This document shows positions 29,515-41,319 of a stretch of 64,000 bases of DNA, in pieces. The position numbers and the translations under genes are program-made. Numbering within the stretch: the first letter of the stretch is position 1; each line of letters opens with the position of its first letter. The stretch lies in assembly GCA_030248135.1 (NCBI GenBank), contig JASANC010001822.1:1-64000 (forward strand). The letters are read 5' to 3'. Source of the DNA: Theristus sp. LFF4_11. Its lineage: Eukaryota; Nematoda; Chromadorea; Monhysterida; Xyalidae. Under the pieces are notes generated by a model. That model was not told where the DNA came from. It ran no database searches and worked only from the letters and a program-made list of their open reading frames with translations.

Positions 29515-31710
29515 TTCACAGCCACACGAAACTCTGGGCAAAAAAGCATAATGTCACTTTTTGTGGAAAGTGTGTTAAACGCATTTTCAATCAAATAAAA
29601 GTGCAACCATTTTGATTGATAGCCAAAATCGTTTTTTTAATTAATTAAAAAATCCAAAATGAAAAAAAAAGATTTTTCTAAATTTTAAAAAAAATTCGAA
29701 CTCTAGTTCTGTGCCGAAGTTAGAAATATCAATTTAATAAATGTGAAGCTTTGGTCAAAAATGAACTTTCGATTCAAATTTAACAAAAATTTGTCAAGGC
29801 TTATAAATAGGAAGGATTCAGCAGGATTTGGAACCTACAACGAGTCACTGCTGCAAGGCAAGCAGAATGGGCATTGATAAAACTACAGACCCGCACCCGA
29901 CACGACCCGATAAAAATTGTGTGATAAAACTACAGACCCGATGTCGGGTCGGGTGTGGACCAGAAAAGCGTTGATAAAACTACAGACCCGATGTTTTTGA
30001 AAAAGTGCTCAAAATTCGAAAAAAAATCAAAAAAATGAAATTGGCCTAAAATCGGCCTGAATAAACGTAATTGGCTGAAAACAGGTTGCAAATATAAAAA
30101 ATGTCTTTGTTTGGCGGGAATATTGAATTAAAACGCGTCTGGTCACTGTCAGTTTTGTTTGCTTCACGCGGCTGATGTTACAAGTTCCATATATGAAGGT
30201 GTGGCTCTGCGAGTAACAAAAAATACACGGCAGTTCTGGGCTCTTATTGGCTGCTCGTGTTATCGATTTCCCAACGTGCATGAGCGTCGAATATCGATTC
30301 AGGATTCCTTGGATTTCACGTACGCGTTCACCATTGTTGCTGCATGCGGCTGATGTTACACGTTTCGTATATGACAAAGTGTGGCTATGCGAGTAACAAC
30401 ACACGACAGCGCTGTGCTGTGCCGGGCTTTTGCTGTGCATTGGTGCATGTGGATTGCGATTGAACTGTTGAATTGAATTGAACCATCCGTTATAACAAAG
30501 CTACAAAACAGCTGCGATTTTGTGAACTTCAAAATACCGCTTGCAAACACAAGGCGATGCAAAATACAAAAAGATGCAGTGGCAGCGCGTAGCACGGGGC
30601 ACGTAACACGCGTAGCGTAGTTGTCAAATATCTGTTCTTTTTCAACATCCGCTGATCCGCACTCTTTTTGTGTTCTTCATTGTTAGTTGTTTTTCGTATC
30701 ACATTCAAAATGCGGCTTGTCAAATAGTCGTTTTTAGTGTGGGAGATTTGTGCGCTGATGTCCATGTGCTATGGTTTTGCCATGTCAGAAAACAAAAAAT
30801 ATTACAAGAAAGCAAGTGGAAGTAAGAGCTTTCAAGAAAATAGATCAGTGCACAGCAAAAGCCCAGCACAGCGCTGTCGTGTGTTGTTACTCGCATAGCC
30901 ACACTTTGTCATATACGAAACGTGTAACATCAGCCGCATGCAGCAACAATGGTGAACGCGTGAAATCCAAGGAATCCTGAGTCGATATTCGACGCTCATG
31001 CACGTTGGGAAATCGATAACATGAGCAGCCAATAAGAGCCCAGAACTGCCGTGTATTTTTTGTTACTCGCAGAGCCACACCTTCATATATGGAACTTGTA
31101 ACATCAGCCGCGTGAAGCAAACAAAACTGACAGTGACCAGACGCGTTTTAATTCAATATTCCCGTATTCCCGCCAAACAAAGACATTTTTTATATTTGCA
31201 ACCTGTTTTCAGCCAATTACGTTTATTCAGGCCGATTTTAGGCCAATTTCATTTTTTTGATTTTTTTTCGAATTTTGAGCACTTTTTCAAAAACATCGGG
31301 TCTGTAGTTTTATCAACGCTTTTCTGGTCCACACCCGACCCGACATCGGGTCTGTAGTTTTATCACACAATTTTTATCGGGTCGGGTCGGGTGCGGGTCT
31401 GTAGTTTTATCAATGCCCAAGCAGAATCTGGTCAAAAATCAGAAAAATCACTTCTAAGATTTATAAACAAATACAAATCAGAATTTTAACACAGTAGAAC
31501 CCTGGCTAGGGTTCAAAAAAATTATAAACTTTTTTAAAACAAAGTCTTTAAAATATAGGGGACGGGGTTTTTTAATTAATTTTTTTAATAACTAAAAAAC
31601 GAGTTTTGGACATCAAAATTGTACTTTCATTTAAAAATGCGTTTAAGACACTCTCCACAGAAAATGACATTATGCTTTTCCCCAGAGTTACGTGTGGACT
31701 ACAAATACAA
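29515..31710. repeat. Outer inverted repeat surrounding the Mutator-like element
   Basis: Sequence near 29527-29640 (ACTCTGGGC, AAGCATAATGTCA, TTAAACGCATTTT) recurs in reverse complement near 31560-31700. The arms are clearly more diverged than those of the inner element, which suggests an older palindromic element that was later hit by the younger one. Confidence 0.65.
29869..31418. mobile_element. Mutator-like (MULE/foldback) element, ~570-bp inverted repeats, 9-bp TSD
   Basis: The element is 1,550 bp, begins GGGCATTGATAAAACTACAG and ends with the complement. AAGCAGAAT flanks both sides (29860-29868 and 31419-31427). The arms (about 29869-30437 and 30850-31418) are nearly identical. Each arm starts with three copies of GATAAAACTACAGACCCG and contains two diverged copies of a unit with CGGCTGATGTTACA and GCGAGTAACAA. 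Only about 400 bp lies between the arms and no transposase is present. Very long terminal inverted repeats with a 9-bp duplication are typical of Mutator-like elements; assignment to that superfamily is inferred. Confidence 0.85.
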
Positions 31711-32065
31711 AAAGAATGTATGCCAATCCGTAGTTCTTATTGCTCGTACTTTTAAATATTAATTTAAAAAATATTCCAATTTTCCCTGACTCTAATCCTG
31801 TGCTAAGAGGCATAGCATCTTTCAACCAATCAGCTGTATGACTGATTACTTATAATTTTGAGTGGTGTGATCTGTACCTGCAGTAATTACACTACACAAA
31901 AGATCAATTAAAATTACCTTCGTGTGGGAACTGGGCTACTATAAAATGAAAGGTTTAAAAGTGTTAAATGTTGATGTCCGGTTCTTTGTAGCTCAAACAG
32001 AAGCTTCTATTTGTAAGGACCTTCTACTTTCACTCGTCATCAGTAGACTGGAAAAAGATATCATC

Positions 32066-33449
32066 ATGCAGCCGGTTCTTTCTGTCTACGAAATGGACAT
32101 TGATCAACGTTCGGCCGCATATCCAAGAATGGTTCGCGCGCAAGAGGCCACGTTGCAGGTTTGATCAGTTTTGCTGTCTCTGTACGTCCGAACGTTACTT
32201 GTATACTTGTGTCTCGTACCAATAAAAGCAGACAGTTTTAACGGTCTTGTTTAATTTCTGTAACTTGTTGATTTTTTTATGTTTACGTTCACAGTATCTC
32301 CCACGCATGCCACAGTCGATCGGTGCAAATCGTGCACATGCAGTGCACGAGAACGTGCCGCAACAAAACTACCAGAAACTGCGACAGAACAACAGCACTG
32401 TGACGGTCGATGGGCACAGTTGCTGTTGCAGGTGATCAAAAAGGGCAAATGTCCTCGGATAAGTCTTCCGATAAAAACTGATTTTTATTTTATTTGCGCG
32501 CAGCACGTGCGGACGTGAGCTCAAGAAACCACTGCAGCAAACAATACCGATGGACCCGATGAACAGCCGCGGAGACGTCAACGCTGGACACGTCAACAAG
32601 TACAGCAGTTTCAACAATAGCAACAGTGTTGACAGTGGTGACTTGCTAAATGATGGCCTCCGCAATGACGGTTGGATTTCGTCTTTCCCGCAAAGGTTAC
32701 TGAGGAATACTTTGGAGCGCTGTACGTCTTCAGTGCTGATCATTAGTTTCAAAATATCACTACTTGTAATTTCAGATCGTCAGGGTCAGCAGTTCTAGTG
32801 ATGTCCGAATACTTGGAGTCAACGTTGCAATCGGGACAAGCTTCGGGTGCAGTGGAAGGGTATGTTTTGAAGGCTGCTGCAATAGGTTGAAAATCAGGAT
32901 AAAATGTTTTTACTGCTCAGATACGGCGATGATGTGCACGGCAGAGGAGAAATGCAACAACAGCAGTACGACTGCAAAAACGACGACAACAACCAACAGT
33001 CAGGTTTCAACATCGCAGTGGAATATCTGCAGAAGCCCGTCATCGTCGCTGAATCAAAGCCGACAATTCAAGCAGCACACTGGACGCCCATGAAACCAAC
33101 AGAACCCGATAGCGGCTGCGTGTTGTCTGAGTATGTTGAAGCTAAACTGCGCTGGGAGAACGTCAAAGAACAGGTAGGATTCAGGAAGCCGAGTCATCAT
33201 CGATCATCAGTATTTGCTAGATTGTAGAGTAGAAGCACATTCAGCAATGTGTGTGTTTGTGAACAGGAGCAACCGAAGCGTCGTGTGCGTCGTCGTGCAG
33301 CCGTGCAAAGTCATCAGCAACACGCGTACCTTCGTGCTATTCAGGAGGTTGTGTCTGAGTATGAAGACGACGATCTGCGTGACGAGAGTCTCCAATGGCA
33401 CTCGTTCACTGCAAACACAGCAGAGCAGACGAACACGTGCGCCGGTTAG
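32066..33449 (+). CDS. Hypothetical protein, six exons, function unknown
   Basis: Six exons join in phase with good splice sites: 32066-32158, 32295-32431, 32504-32695, 32776-32859, 32921-33173 and 33267-33449, giving 313 residues. I do not recognise the family. Visible features are a Cys cluster HSCCCSTCGREL near residue 75, Asn/Ser-rich linkers, a Gln/Asn-rich stretch (MQQQQYDCKNDDNNQQ), a patch reading HWTPMKPTEPDSG, and a basic run PKRRVRRRAA that could be a nuclear signal, followed by an acidic helix-like tail with SEYEDDD. No signal peptide or membrane segment is seen. The frame is open upstream of the ATG, so more 5' coding sequence is possible. GCCG|GTTAGA at the end could act as a donor, with further exons near 33537 and 33749. 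It is the only gene inside the repeat block. Confidence 0.7.
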
Positions 33450-34360
33450 ACAAAACAGAACAGAAAATAACAAATCTATGATCGCCTGTTAGTACACCAT
33501 CGCTTATTTGCTTCCACTTTTTTTAAATTTTGAGGTTTCTGCGCGTGTCCCCGTCCATCGGCAGTGGAAAGTGGCTCGCACACGCTTGTCAATCGTCATC
33601 GCCATGCGCTGCATACCATCAGCGGCACACACATCCACACCACACACCTCCAGGCAACCTATTTTAGTATTAGCTATTCTTGCAGTTTGAGTCAGTCCTA
33701 AGCTCCATAAAAGTTCCTGAAGACTTGTGATTGCGCAGTTCTTATGCAGATGCCGAAAAAGAAGATTGCCAAGCGCCGACTTCACCGCGGTGGCGACAAG
33801 AGTGACCGTGAAACACTGAATCTGTACTGCGTTAACGAATGACCTGGCTGTGTTTTTCTGTATGATTTGATGATAACAGTCAATATTAGAATTCGTCTTT
33901 CTTACACTGGTCTCATTGGTACTTCGTCCTCGGTGATTTTCGTTTTGCATTTCTATAACATTAGTCTTGTCTTGTGTGATCCGCTGTTTTACTGATGTTT
34001 CAGCCAGATATAACATCCGTCTGCGCTGGTGATCATGTTTGATTGCGCTGTGCAGCTCGGGCCTTGTCGTACTGACGAGCCTGGTGCTCGCGGTATACGC
34101 TTACCAGGCGAAACCGCTAGAAACAGTGCTTGCACGTTGTAAAATTAGTCGTGTTTTCTTCTCAATAAAAATGACATGCTGTGTAGGATGCAAATTTGCA
34201 AAAAGAAAAGGTGCAAATTTAAAGGTTCAACTTTTTTTACTTTTAATTATGGTTTGGAAAACGCATTGCAAATGGTCGTTGTCCGTTTAACTTATTATTT
34301 GCACAATGAAACAGATTATTTGAGGTTTTTATAAGAAAAAATGCCAATTTGACCTAGAAA
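33450..34360. other. Downstream of the hypothetical gene, possible extra exons
   Basis: An acceptor TTTTGAG near 33536 opens a frame to 33651, and TTATGCAG at 33748 opens a short frame starting MPKKKIAKRRLHRGG and ending with a stop at 33840-33842. They could extend the preceding gene if a GC donor is used at 33652, but support is weak. The 170-residue minus-strand frame over the same region shows no domain. Confidence 0.3.
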
Positions 34361-34369
34361 CGTACCATT

Positions 34370-34921
34370 TGCATACGTATGGCGGAACTTTGCAGATTTT
34401 GTTTTGGTGACCTCAATTACCCTTTTTCCAAACCATCACCATGCCTCTTCTTGTGTTTTGACCTCCAAAACGTCACTAATTGTCCCCAGCTAATGCTAAA
34501 GTGAAGTGAAGACAAACATACCGCCTTGAAATTCGATCAATTCTTCTGATGATGTCGCGACGACACGACACGACGCAGCAACCAGACAACGTAGCGCTTG
34601 CAAACGGAGCAACTCGGACGCTCTGCGAGGCGAATCGTCAACTTATCTTATCTTCATCGGAAATGGTAAGCCAAGTTTTAGGACGCTCAAAAACTTTATC
34701 GCAGATGTTGTCGAAGCCTAAAATCAGTCGTAAAACGGTCCAAACTCGACTGCTGACGGTTTTACGAGGTAATATCAAAGAAAATTATTGTTGAACTTTC
34801 GAAAAATTGTGCCAAATTTGAGGTTTTGAGCATATTAGAGAAAAAAATTTCGAATTTTTAAAACGGCATTTTTGTTTTTTTATTCACTTTAAAAAAATTC
34901 GATTTTTGTTTAACAACCCTA
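34370..34921 (-). repeat. Repeat family B, inverted copy
   Basis: This is the reverse complement of much of 35191-35895, sharing GGAACTTTGCAGATTTTGTT and the terminal TTTAACAACCCTA. With that copy it forms a large imperfect palindrome separated by about 270 bp of C/G runs. Confidence 0.7.
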
Positions 34922-35190
34922 GTTTGAATCGTTTGAATCCACATGCTGTAAAAGGAAGAGGTCCAACCAAATTGACTTTCGGACGATAATTTTCATAAAA
35001 GTTTTTGACACTTTTTAAAGACTAAAACAACCTTCTTTAGTCGTTTTCGCTATTATCAGTACCGTGGCCGGGGGGGGGTGGGGGGGTACTACACCCCCCA
35101 GAGCACCAGAGACCGTCGGGTGGGGGGGGGGTGGGGGGGGCACCGTGCCACCCCCCCTAAAACCGGGCACCCCCCCCCCATCGGCCCCCC

Positions 35191-35895
35191 TAGGGTTGTT
35201 AAACAAAAATGAAATTTTTTTTAAAGTGATTAAAAAAACAAAAAATGCCGATTTTTTTTAAATTCGAATAATTTTCCTCTAATATGCTCTGAAAACCTCA
35301 ATTTTGGCACAATTTTTGGCACAACAAAGTTCAACAAAAATTTTCTTTGATTATACCTCGTAAAACCTTTAGCAGTCGATTTTGGACCGTTTTACCGACT
35401 GATTTTAGGCTTCGACAACATCTGCGATGAAGTTTTTGAGCGTCCCAAAGCTTGGCCTACCATTTCCGATGCAGATAAGGTGACGATTCGCCTCGCAGAG
35501 CGTCAGATTGTGCTCGCTGCTCCGTTTGCAAGCGCTACGTTGTCTGGTTGCTGCTTCGTGTCGTGTCGTCGCGACACCATCAGAAGAATTGATCGAATTT
35601 CAAGGCGGTATGTTTGTCTTCACTTTAGCATTAGCTTAGCTGGGGACAATTAGTGGCGTTTTGGAGGTCAAAACACAAGAAGAGACATGGTGACGGTTTG
35701 GAAAAGGGGTAATTGAGGTCACCAAAACAAAATCTGCAAAGTTCCGCCATACGGGAGTCATTCGGGAGGCGCTTGCATATCATATGTGGTTCTTCGGACT
35801 CCCTGATTGATTTAGCACAACTTTGATTTTTGAAATTAAAAAAAAATTCTTTAAAAAAAACAAAAATGACGATTTTTGTTTTTTTAACAACCCTA
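35191..35895 (+). mobile_element. Repeat family B (TAGGGTTGTTAAA...TTTAACAACCCTA)
   Basis: A 705-bp unit with inverted ends TAGGGTTGTTAAACAAAA and TTTTTTTAACAACCCTA. Interrupted copies start at 37211 and 41138, and partial copies end near 39821 and 42808. The first half of this uninterrupted copy is the reference that shows where the hAT-like elements inserted in the others. No transposase is recognised. Confidence 0.7.
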
Positions 35896-35932
35896 CCCCC
35901 CCTCGAAAATTTGGCCGACACCCCCCCACACC

Positions 35933-36962
35933 TAGGGTTAGGGAAAAAAATCCGGATTTTTTTTTTAAATTAAAAAAAAAATTAAAAAAAAATTTTTTTT
36001 ACAAGTTAGGTTCGTTCGAAGCGTCTCGTCGAGCTGAGTTCATCTAGACTATTTTCAGAACGATCCGGGAAACTATAAGAGCGAAAATCGTGTTTTATTG
36101 AAATTATGTCCATTTCATAGAGGGAAAGTTGCATTTTCAACAGTAAAACAGGGCAATTTTTCACGTGTACTTGAATATTGAACCGTTCTTAGTGGTTCCT
36201 CTTTAGAAAATTACCAAAATTTGACTGTGTTCAAAAATTCCTGTTTGCTGTAGCTAAGTCGGCAACCCCTGTCGACCCGGTAGCCCCCCCCCAAGACACT
36301 TACTTTCAGGTTCAACCAGCTATGCTATCTGCCACATGGCGAGAGCCCACTCTTCAAATCATCGTATCGAAAACACGTACCATGATTTCGCGATCACGTT
36401 GCGGGCAACTGACAGACGCAAGTTTAACACGTTAGTTTAGCTCAGCACGCAAGTTTTAACATGTGGCCATGTTATCGGGTATCTGAAAAACGGTCGTGTG
36501 ATGTGGTATTAACCAACATCTCCGCTCAAATTGTTTAACAATATATCGCACAACTCCATTGTAGACCTATAACATACGCCAATCAACAAGATATCATGTT
36601 CATCTCATGGCCTACCGACTGAAAAACATGTTCTAAGTTGCAAGAAAACGATTTCTGAAACGATATTTCAATTCAGTTAAGTCATTTCAACGCTAAAAAT
36701 TGACTCTAGAAGTCATCCAAATCGAAAAACATGGAGTACGTCGGTCAAAATGACCAAATAATGACATTTACCTAAGCACACAAAGAAGTTGGGAAGAAAA
36801 TTTGGTTTGAACTTTCAAAAAATTATGCCATAAATCGAATTTTCAGAGCAAAGTAGAAGAAAAAATTTTCAAATTTTTTTAAGTTTGAAAAAAAAATCCA
36901 AATTTTAAAAAAAAAACGAAAAAAAATAAAAAAAATTTTTTTTTTCAAAGCCCCTAACCCTA
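35933..36962. mobile_element. Repeat family D copy 1 with TAGGGTTAGGG termini
   Basis: A 1,030-bp unit with inverted ends TAGGGTTAGGG and CCCTAACCCTA followed by A/T homopolymers. The interior, including ACAAGTTAGGTTCGTTCGAA and CATGTGGCCATGTTATCGGG, has no coding frame. The second copy is at 39856-40890. Confidence 0.65.
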
Positions 36963-37394
36963 CCCACACCCCTCATGAAATTTTGTCTGGCGGAGACCCC
37001 CCCCCCAAAAAAAATTTTCCGTACGGCGTACACCCTAAATTTTTTTTCGAAAATCATGATTTTTTGTCTATAAAGTCCATAATATAAACTGAATATATGA
37101 TAACTTGACCATCTTCATTGTAATTTCAAAGATTTTGCAGCAAAATTTAGCGTTTTTCCTTCAAAATTTGAGCGAAAAAATATCATGGGGGGGGTGGGGT
37201 GGGGACTGACTAGGGTTGTTAAACAAAAATGAAAATTAAAAAAAAGTGATTAAAAAAAACAAAAATGCCGATTTTTTTTTTTTTAAAATTCGAAAAATTT
37301 TCCTCTAATATGCTCTGAAAACCTCAATTTTGGCAAAATTTTTCGAAAGTTCAACAAAAATTTTCTTTGATTATACCTCGTAAAACCTTTAGCA

Positions 37395-38805
37395 CATAGT
37401 TGTTCTAGGGGGGGGCCTGGGGGGGCCGGCCCCCCCCAAAAAAATTTCGAATCTATCTCTATCAAACAGTTTTTTTCGGCTCAGCTATTATCTATCTAAA
37501 AAAATTTCTCAGCCAGCTATCTATCTGAAAATTTTTGTCTTCGAAGACATAAAATGAGTCAATTTTTGACCAAAATTGACCATTTTTGCTCGTAATTCTT
37601 GAAAATTTCGCTAATTTTAGATAAAATACGCGTTTATACTTGATTTTTAGTGTATTTTTAGCATTATACTTCAAGTAGCGAGAGAGTGGCGATTTACTGG
37701 ACTGGAGAACAACCAAGATTACAGGAAAAGGATCACATTATATAGGATATCAAGGATAATTACACACAATTACAGCTAGATAATTCCGATAATCGCCCAT
37801 CATCAACTTCTCCCCCATCAACGAAAAGAGCGAGAGAGAAGTCAAATCACAAAATCTCCCTATTTCAATCACAAATCATTGGCCATCGATTTCCCAAACG
37901 GCTTTCAACGGCATCACGGCCAATCACCTCACGGCTCCTCATCCTCGGCACACACTCGGCCGGAAACAATCCTGATCCCATTCATCGGCGCTGCGGCCTA
38001 TCCCATCACGGCTCAATGCTCGGCGCTCGTTCGGCAGCCAGAAGCACGTGAAACTCGGCACCTTGGCCTCGTCCTCGTCGCAGTCCTCGCGACGCGTCAT
38101 CGCCCATAGGCTGACGTTCAACTCTCGGCACATCCTTGGCCGGATATTTGACTGCTGGTCGCTGCGCTGTTGGTACGCCAAACTCCGCTGCGTGAACGGT
38201 TGTCTCCTTCGCGTCCATCCAATGTCCCAAGTGCTGCGAGCCATTTCCTCCGCAGTTGCTCGACTTACTGCACACGCTGCCATCTCGCGGGTCAGCGACA
38301 AAGCCACAACAGGCGATACGGGACAAGTCGCGCCTTCCACGGCATAAAGCGACAAAACAAGTCGTGCCCAAACAGGGTACACACGACAACAAATAGCAGC
38401 AGACGACCACAGAAGGCCGGTCATGATGACCGCCTACGTGCCACGCTCAACGGCGGGCTCACCACTTCAAGTAGCGAGAGAGTGGCGATTTACTGGACTG
38501 GAGAACAACCAAGATTACAGGAAAAGGATCACATTATATAGGATATCAAGGATAATTACACACAATTACAGCTAGATAATTCCGATAATCGCCCATCATC
38601 AACTTTATTTTGCTGTTTTTATAGCTTTTTAGCGTTTTAGCTATCTATCTATCAAATTTCAAAATTTTGACCGGCCCCCCCCAAAGTCACATGGCCCCCC
38701 CCGCGGCCCCCCCCCCCAAAATTTTCCAGCTATCTATCTATCCAGAAAATTTGCTCCAGCTATCTATATCGGCCCCCCCAACCCCTCGGCTCTGGAACAA
38801 CTATG
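37395..38805 (+). mobile_element. hAT-like MITE copy a, carrying an LTR element
   Basis: The ends CATAGTTGTTCTAGG and GGAACAACTATG are flanked by CTTTAGCA on both sides (37387-37394 and 38806-38813). The uninterrupted target near 35383 has CTTTAGCA once. Without the 937-bp LTR insertion and its 4-bp duplication the element is about 470 bp. The interior is rich in CTATCTATC. Confidence 0.85.
37668..38604 (-). mobile_element. Small LTR retrotransposon derivative (TRIM-like) with identical 141-bp LTRs
   Basis: Direct repeats at 37668-37808 and 38464-38604 begin ACTTCAAGTAGCGAGAG and are identical by eye. TTAT flanks both ends, and the target is intact in the other hAT-like copies. Read on the minus strand, GATGGGGGAGA directly precedes the 3' LTR as a polypurine tract, and TGGTGAGCCCGCC overlaps the 5' LTR edge as a possible primer-binding site. 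The 655-bp interior has one minus-strand frame of 161 residues (38424-37939) of unknown identity and no polymerase, so the element depends on another for movement. Confidence 0.8.
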
Positions 38806-38912
38806 CTTTAGCAGTCGATTTTGGGCCGTTTTACCGACTGATTTTAGGCTACGACAACGACAACATCTGCGATGAAGTTTTTGAGCGTCCCAAAGCTTGG
38901 CCTACCATTTCC

Positions 38913-39378
38913 CATAGTTGTTCTAGGGGGGGCCCGGGGGGCCGGCCCCCCCCCAAAAAAATTTTCGAATCTATCTCTATCAGACAGGTTTTTTCGGCTC
39001 AGCTATTATCTATCTAAAAAAAATTTCAGCCAGCTATCTATCTGAAATTTTTTGTCTTCTAAGACATAAAATGAGTCAATTTTTGACAAAAATTGACCAT
39101 TTTTGCTCGTAATTCTTGAAAATTTCGCTAATTTTAGGTAAAATACGCGTTTATACTTGATTTTTAGTGTATTTTTAGCATTATTTTGCTGTTTTTATAG
39201 CTTTTTAGCGTTTTAACTATCTATCTATCAAATTTCAAAATTTTGACCGGCCCCCCCAAAGTCACATGGCCCCCCCCGCGGCCCCCCCCAAAATTTTCCA
39301 GCTATCTATCTATCTAGAAAATTTGCTCCAGCTATCTATATCGGCCCCCCCCAACCCCTCGGCTCTGGAACAATTATG
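38913..39378 (+). mobile_element. hAT-like MITE copy b
   Basis: 466 bp flanked by CCATTTCC at 38905-38912 and 39379-39386. The empty site at 35460-35467 contains CCATTTCC once. Termini are CATAGTTGTTCTAGG and GGAACAATTATG. It lies in the family B repeat. Confidence 0.85.
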
Positions 39379-39855
39379 CCATTTCCGATGCAGATAAGGT
39401 GACGATTCGCCTCGCAGAGCGTCCGATTGTGCTCGCTGCTCCGTTTGCAAGCGCTACGTTGTCTGGTTGCTTGCTGCTTCGTGTCGTGTCGTCGCGACAC
39501 CATCAGAAGAATTGATCGAATTTCAAGGCGGTATGTTTGTCTTCACTTTAGTATTAGTTTAGCTGGGGACAATTAGTGACGTTTTGGAGGTCAAAACACA
39601 AGAAGAGGCATGGTGACGGTTTGGAAAAGGGGTAATTGAGGTCACCAAAACAAAATCTGCAAAGTTCCGCCATACGGGAGTCATTCGGGAGGCGCTTGCA
39701 TATCATATGTGGTTCTTCGGACTCCCTGATTGATTTAGCACAACTTTGATTTTTGAAATTAAAAAAAAATTCTTTAAAAAAAACAAAAATGACGATTTTT
39801 GTTTTTTTAACAACCCTACCCCCCCTCGAAAATTTGGCCGACACCCCCCCACACC

Positions 39856-40890
39856 TAGGGTTAGGGAAAAAAAAATCCGGATTTTTTTTTAAATTAAAAA
39901 AAAATTTAAAAAAAAATTTTTTTTTACAAGTTAGGTTTGTTCGAAGCGTCTCGTCGAGCTGAGTTCATCTAGACTATTTTCAGAACGATCCGGGAAACTA
40001 TAAGAGCGAAAATCGTGTTTTATTGAAATTATGTCCATTTCATAGAGGGAAAGTTGCATTTTCAACAGTAAAACAGGGCAATTTTTCACGTGTACTTGAA
40101 TATTGAACCGTTCTTAGTGGTTCCTCTTTAGAAAATTACCAAAATTTGACTGTGTTCAGAAATTCCTGTTTGCTGTAGCTAAGTCGGCAACCCCTGTCGA
40201 CCCGGTAGCCCCCCCCCCCCAAGACACTTACTTTCAGGTTCAACCAGCTATGCTATCTGCCACATGGCGAGAGCCCACTCTTCAAATCATCGTATCGAAA
40301 ACACGTACCATGATTTCGCGATCACGTTGCGGGCAACTGACAGACGCAAGTTTAACACGTTAGTTTATCTCAGCACGCAAGTTTTAACATGTGGCCATGT
40401 TATCGGGTATCTGAAAAACGGTCGTGTGATGTGGTATTAACCAACATCTCCGCTCAAATTGTTTAACAATATATCGCACAACTCCATTGTAGACCTATAA
40501 CATACGCCAATCAACAAGATATCATGTTCATCTCATGGCCTACCGACTGAAAAACATGTTCTAAGTTGCAAGAAAACGATTTCTGAAACGATATTTCAAT
40601 TCAGTTAAGTCATTTCAACGCTAAAAATTGACTCTAGAAGTCATCCAAATCGAAAAAACATGGAGTACGTCGGTCAAAATGACCAAATAATGACATTTAC
40701 CTAAGCACACAAAGAAGTTGGGAAGAAAATTTGGTTTGAACTTTCAAAAAATTATGCCATAAATCGAATTTTCAGAGCAAAGTAGAAGAAAAAATTTTCA
40801 AATTTTTTTTAAGTTTGAAAAAAAAATCCAAATTTAAAAAAAAAACGAAAAAAAATAAAAAAAAATTTTTTTTCAAAGCCCCTAACCCTA
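39856..40890. mobile_element. Repeat family D copy 2
   Basis: Second copy of the TAGGGTTAGGG-ended unit in the tandem duplication, about 1,035 bp and nearly identical to 35933-36962. Confidence 0.65.
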
Positions 40891-41319
40891 CCCACACCCC
40901 CCATGAAATTTTGTCTGGCGGAGACCCCCCCCCAAAAAATTTTCCGTACGGCGTACACCCTAAATTTTTTTTCGAAAATCATGATTTTTTGTCTATAAAG
41001 TCCATAATATAAACTGAATATATGATAACTTGACCATCTTCATTGTAATTTCAAAGATTTTGCAGCAAAATTTAGCGTTTTTCCTTCAAAATTCAAGCGA
41101 AAAAATATCATGGGGGGGGGGTGGGGTGGGGACTGACTAGGGTTGTTAAACAAAAATGAAAATTAAAAAAAAAGTGATTAAAAAAAACAAAAATGCCGAT
41201 TTTTTTTTAAAAATTCGAAAAATTTTCCTCTAATATGCTCTGAAAACCTCAATTTTGGCAAAATTTTTCGAAAGTTCAACAAAAATTTTCTTTGATTATA
41301 CCTCGTAAAACCTTTAGCA

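Noticed and set aside
30027..31357. Frames within the Mutator-like arms considered as transposase
   Set aside because: They are mirrored between the two arms, under 140 residues, and show no catalytic motif.
33504..34016. 170-residue minus-strand frame
   Set aside because: No domain, no splice signals, and it crosses likely 3' sequence of the plus-strand gene.
34549..34794. 81-residue frame in family B repeat, considered as a transposase remnant
   Set aside because: No DDE or helix-turn-helix pattern I could name; other copies of the repeat do not keep the frame.
37939..38424. 161-residue frame considered as a host gene
   Set aside because: It lies entirely between identical LTRs, so it belongs to the LTR element.
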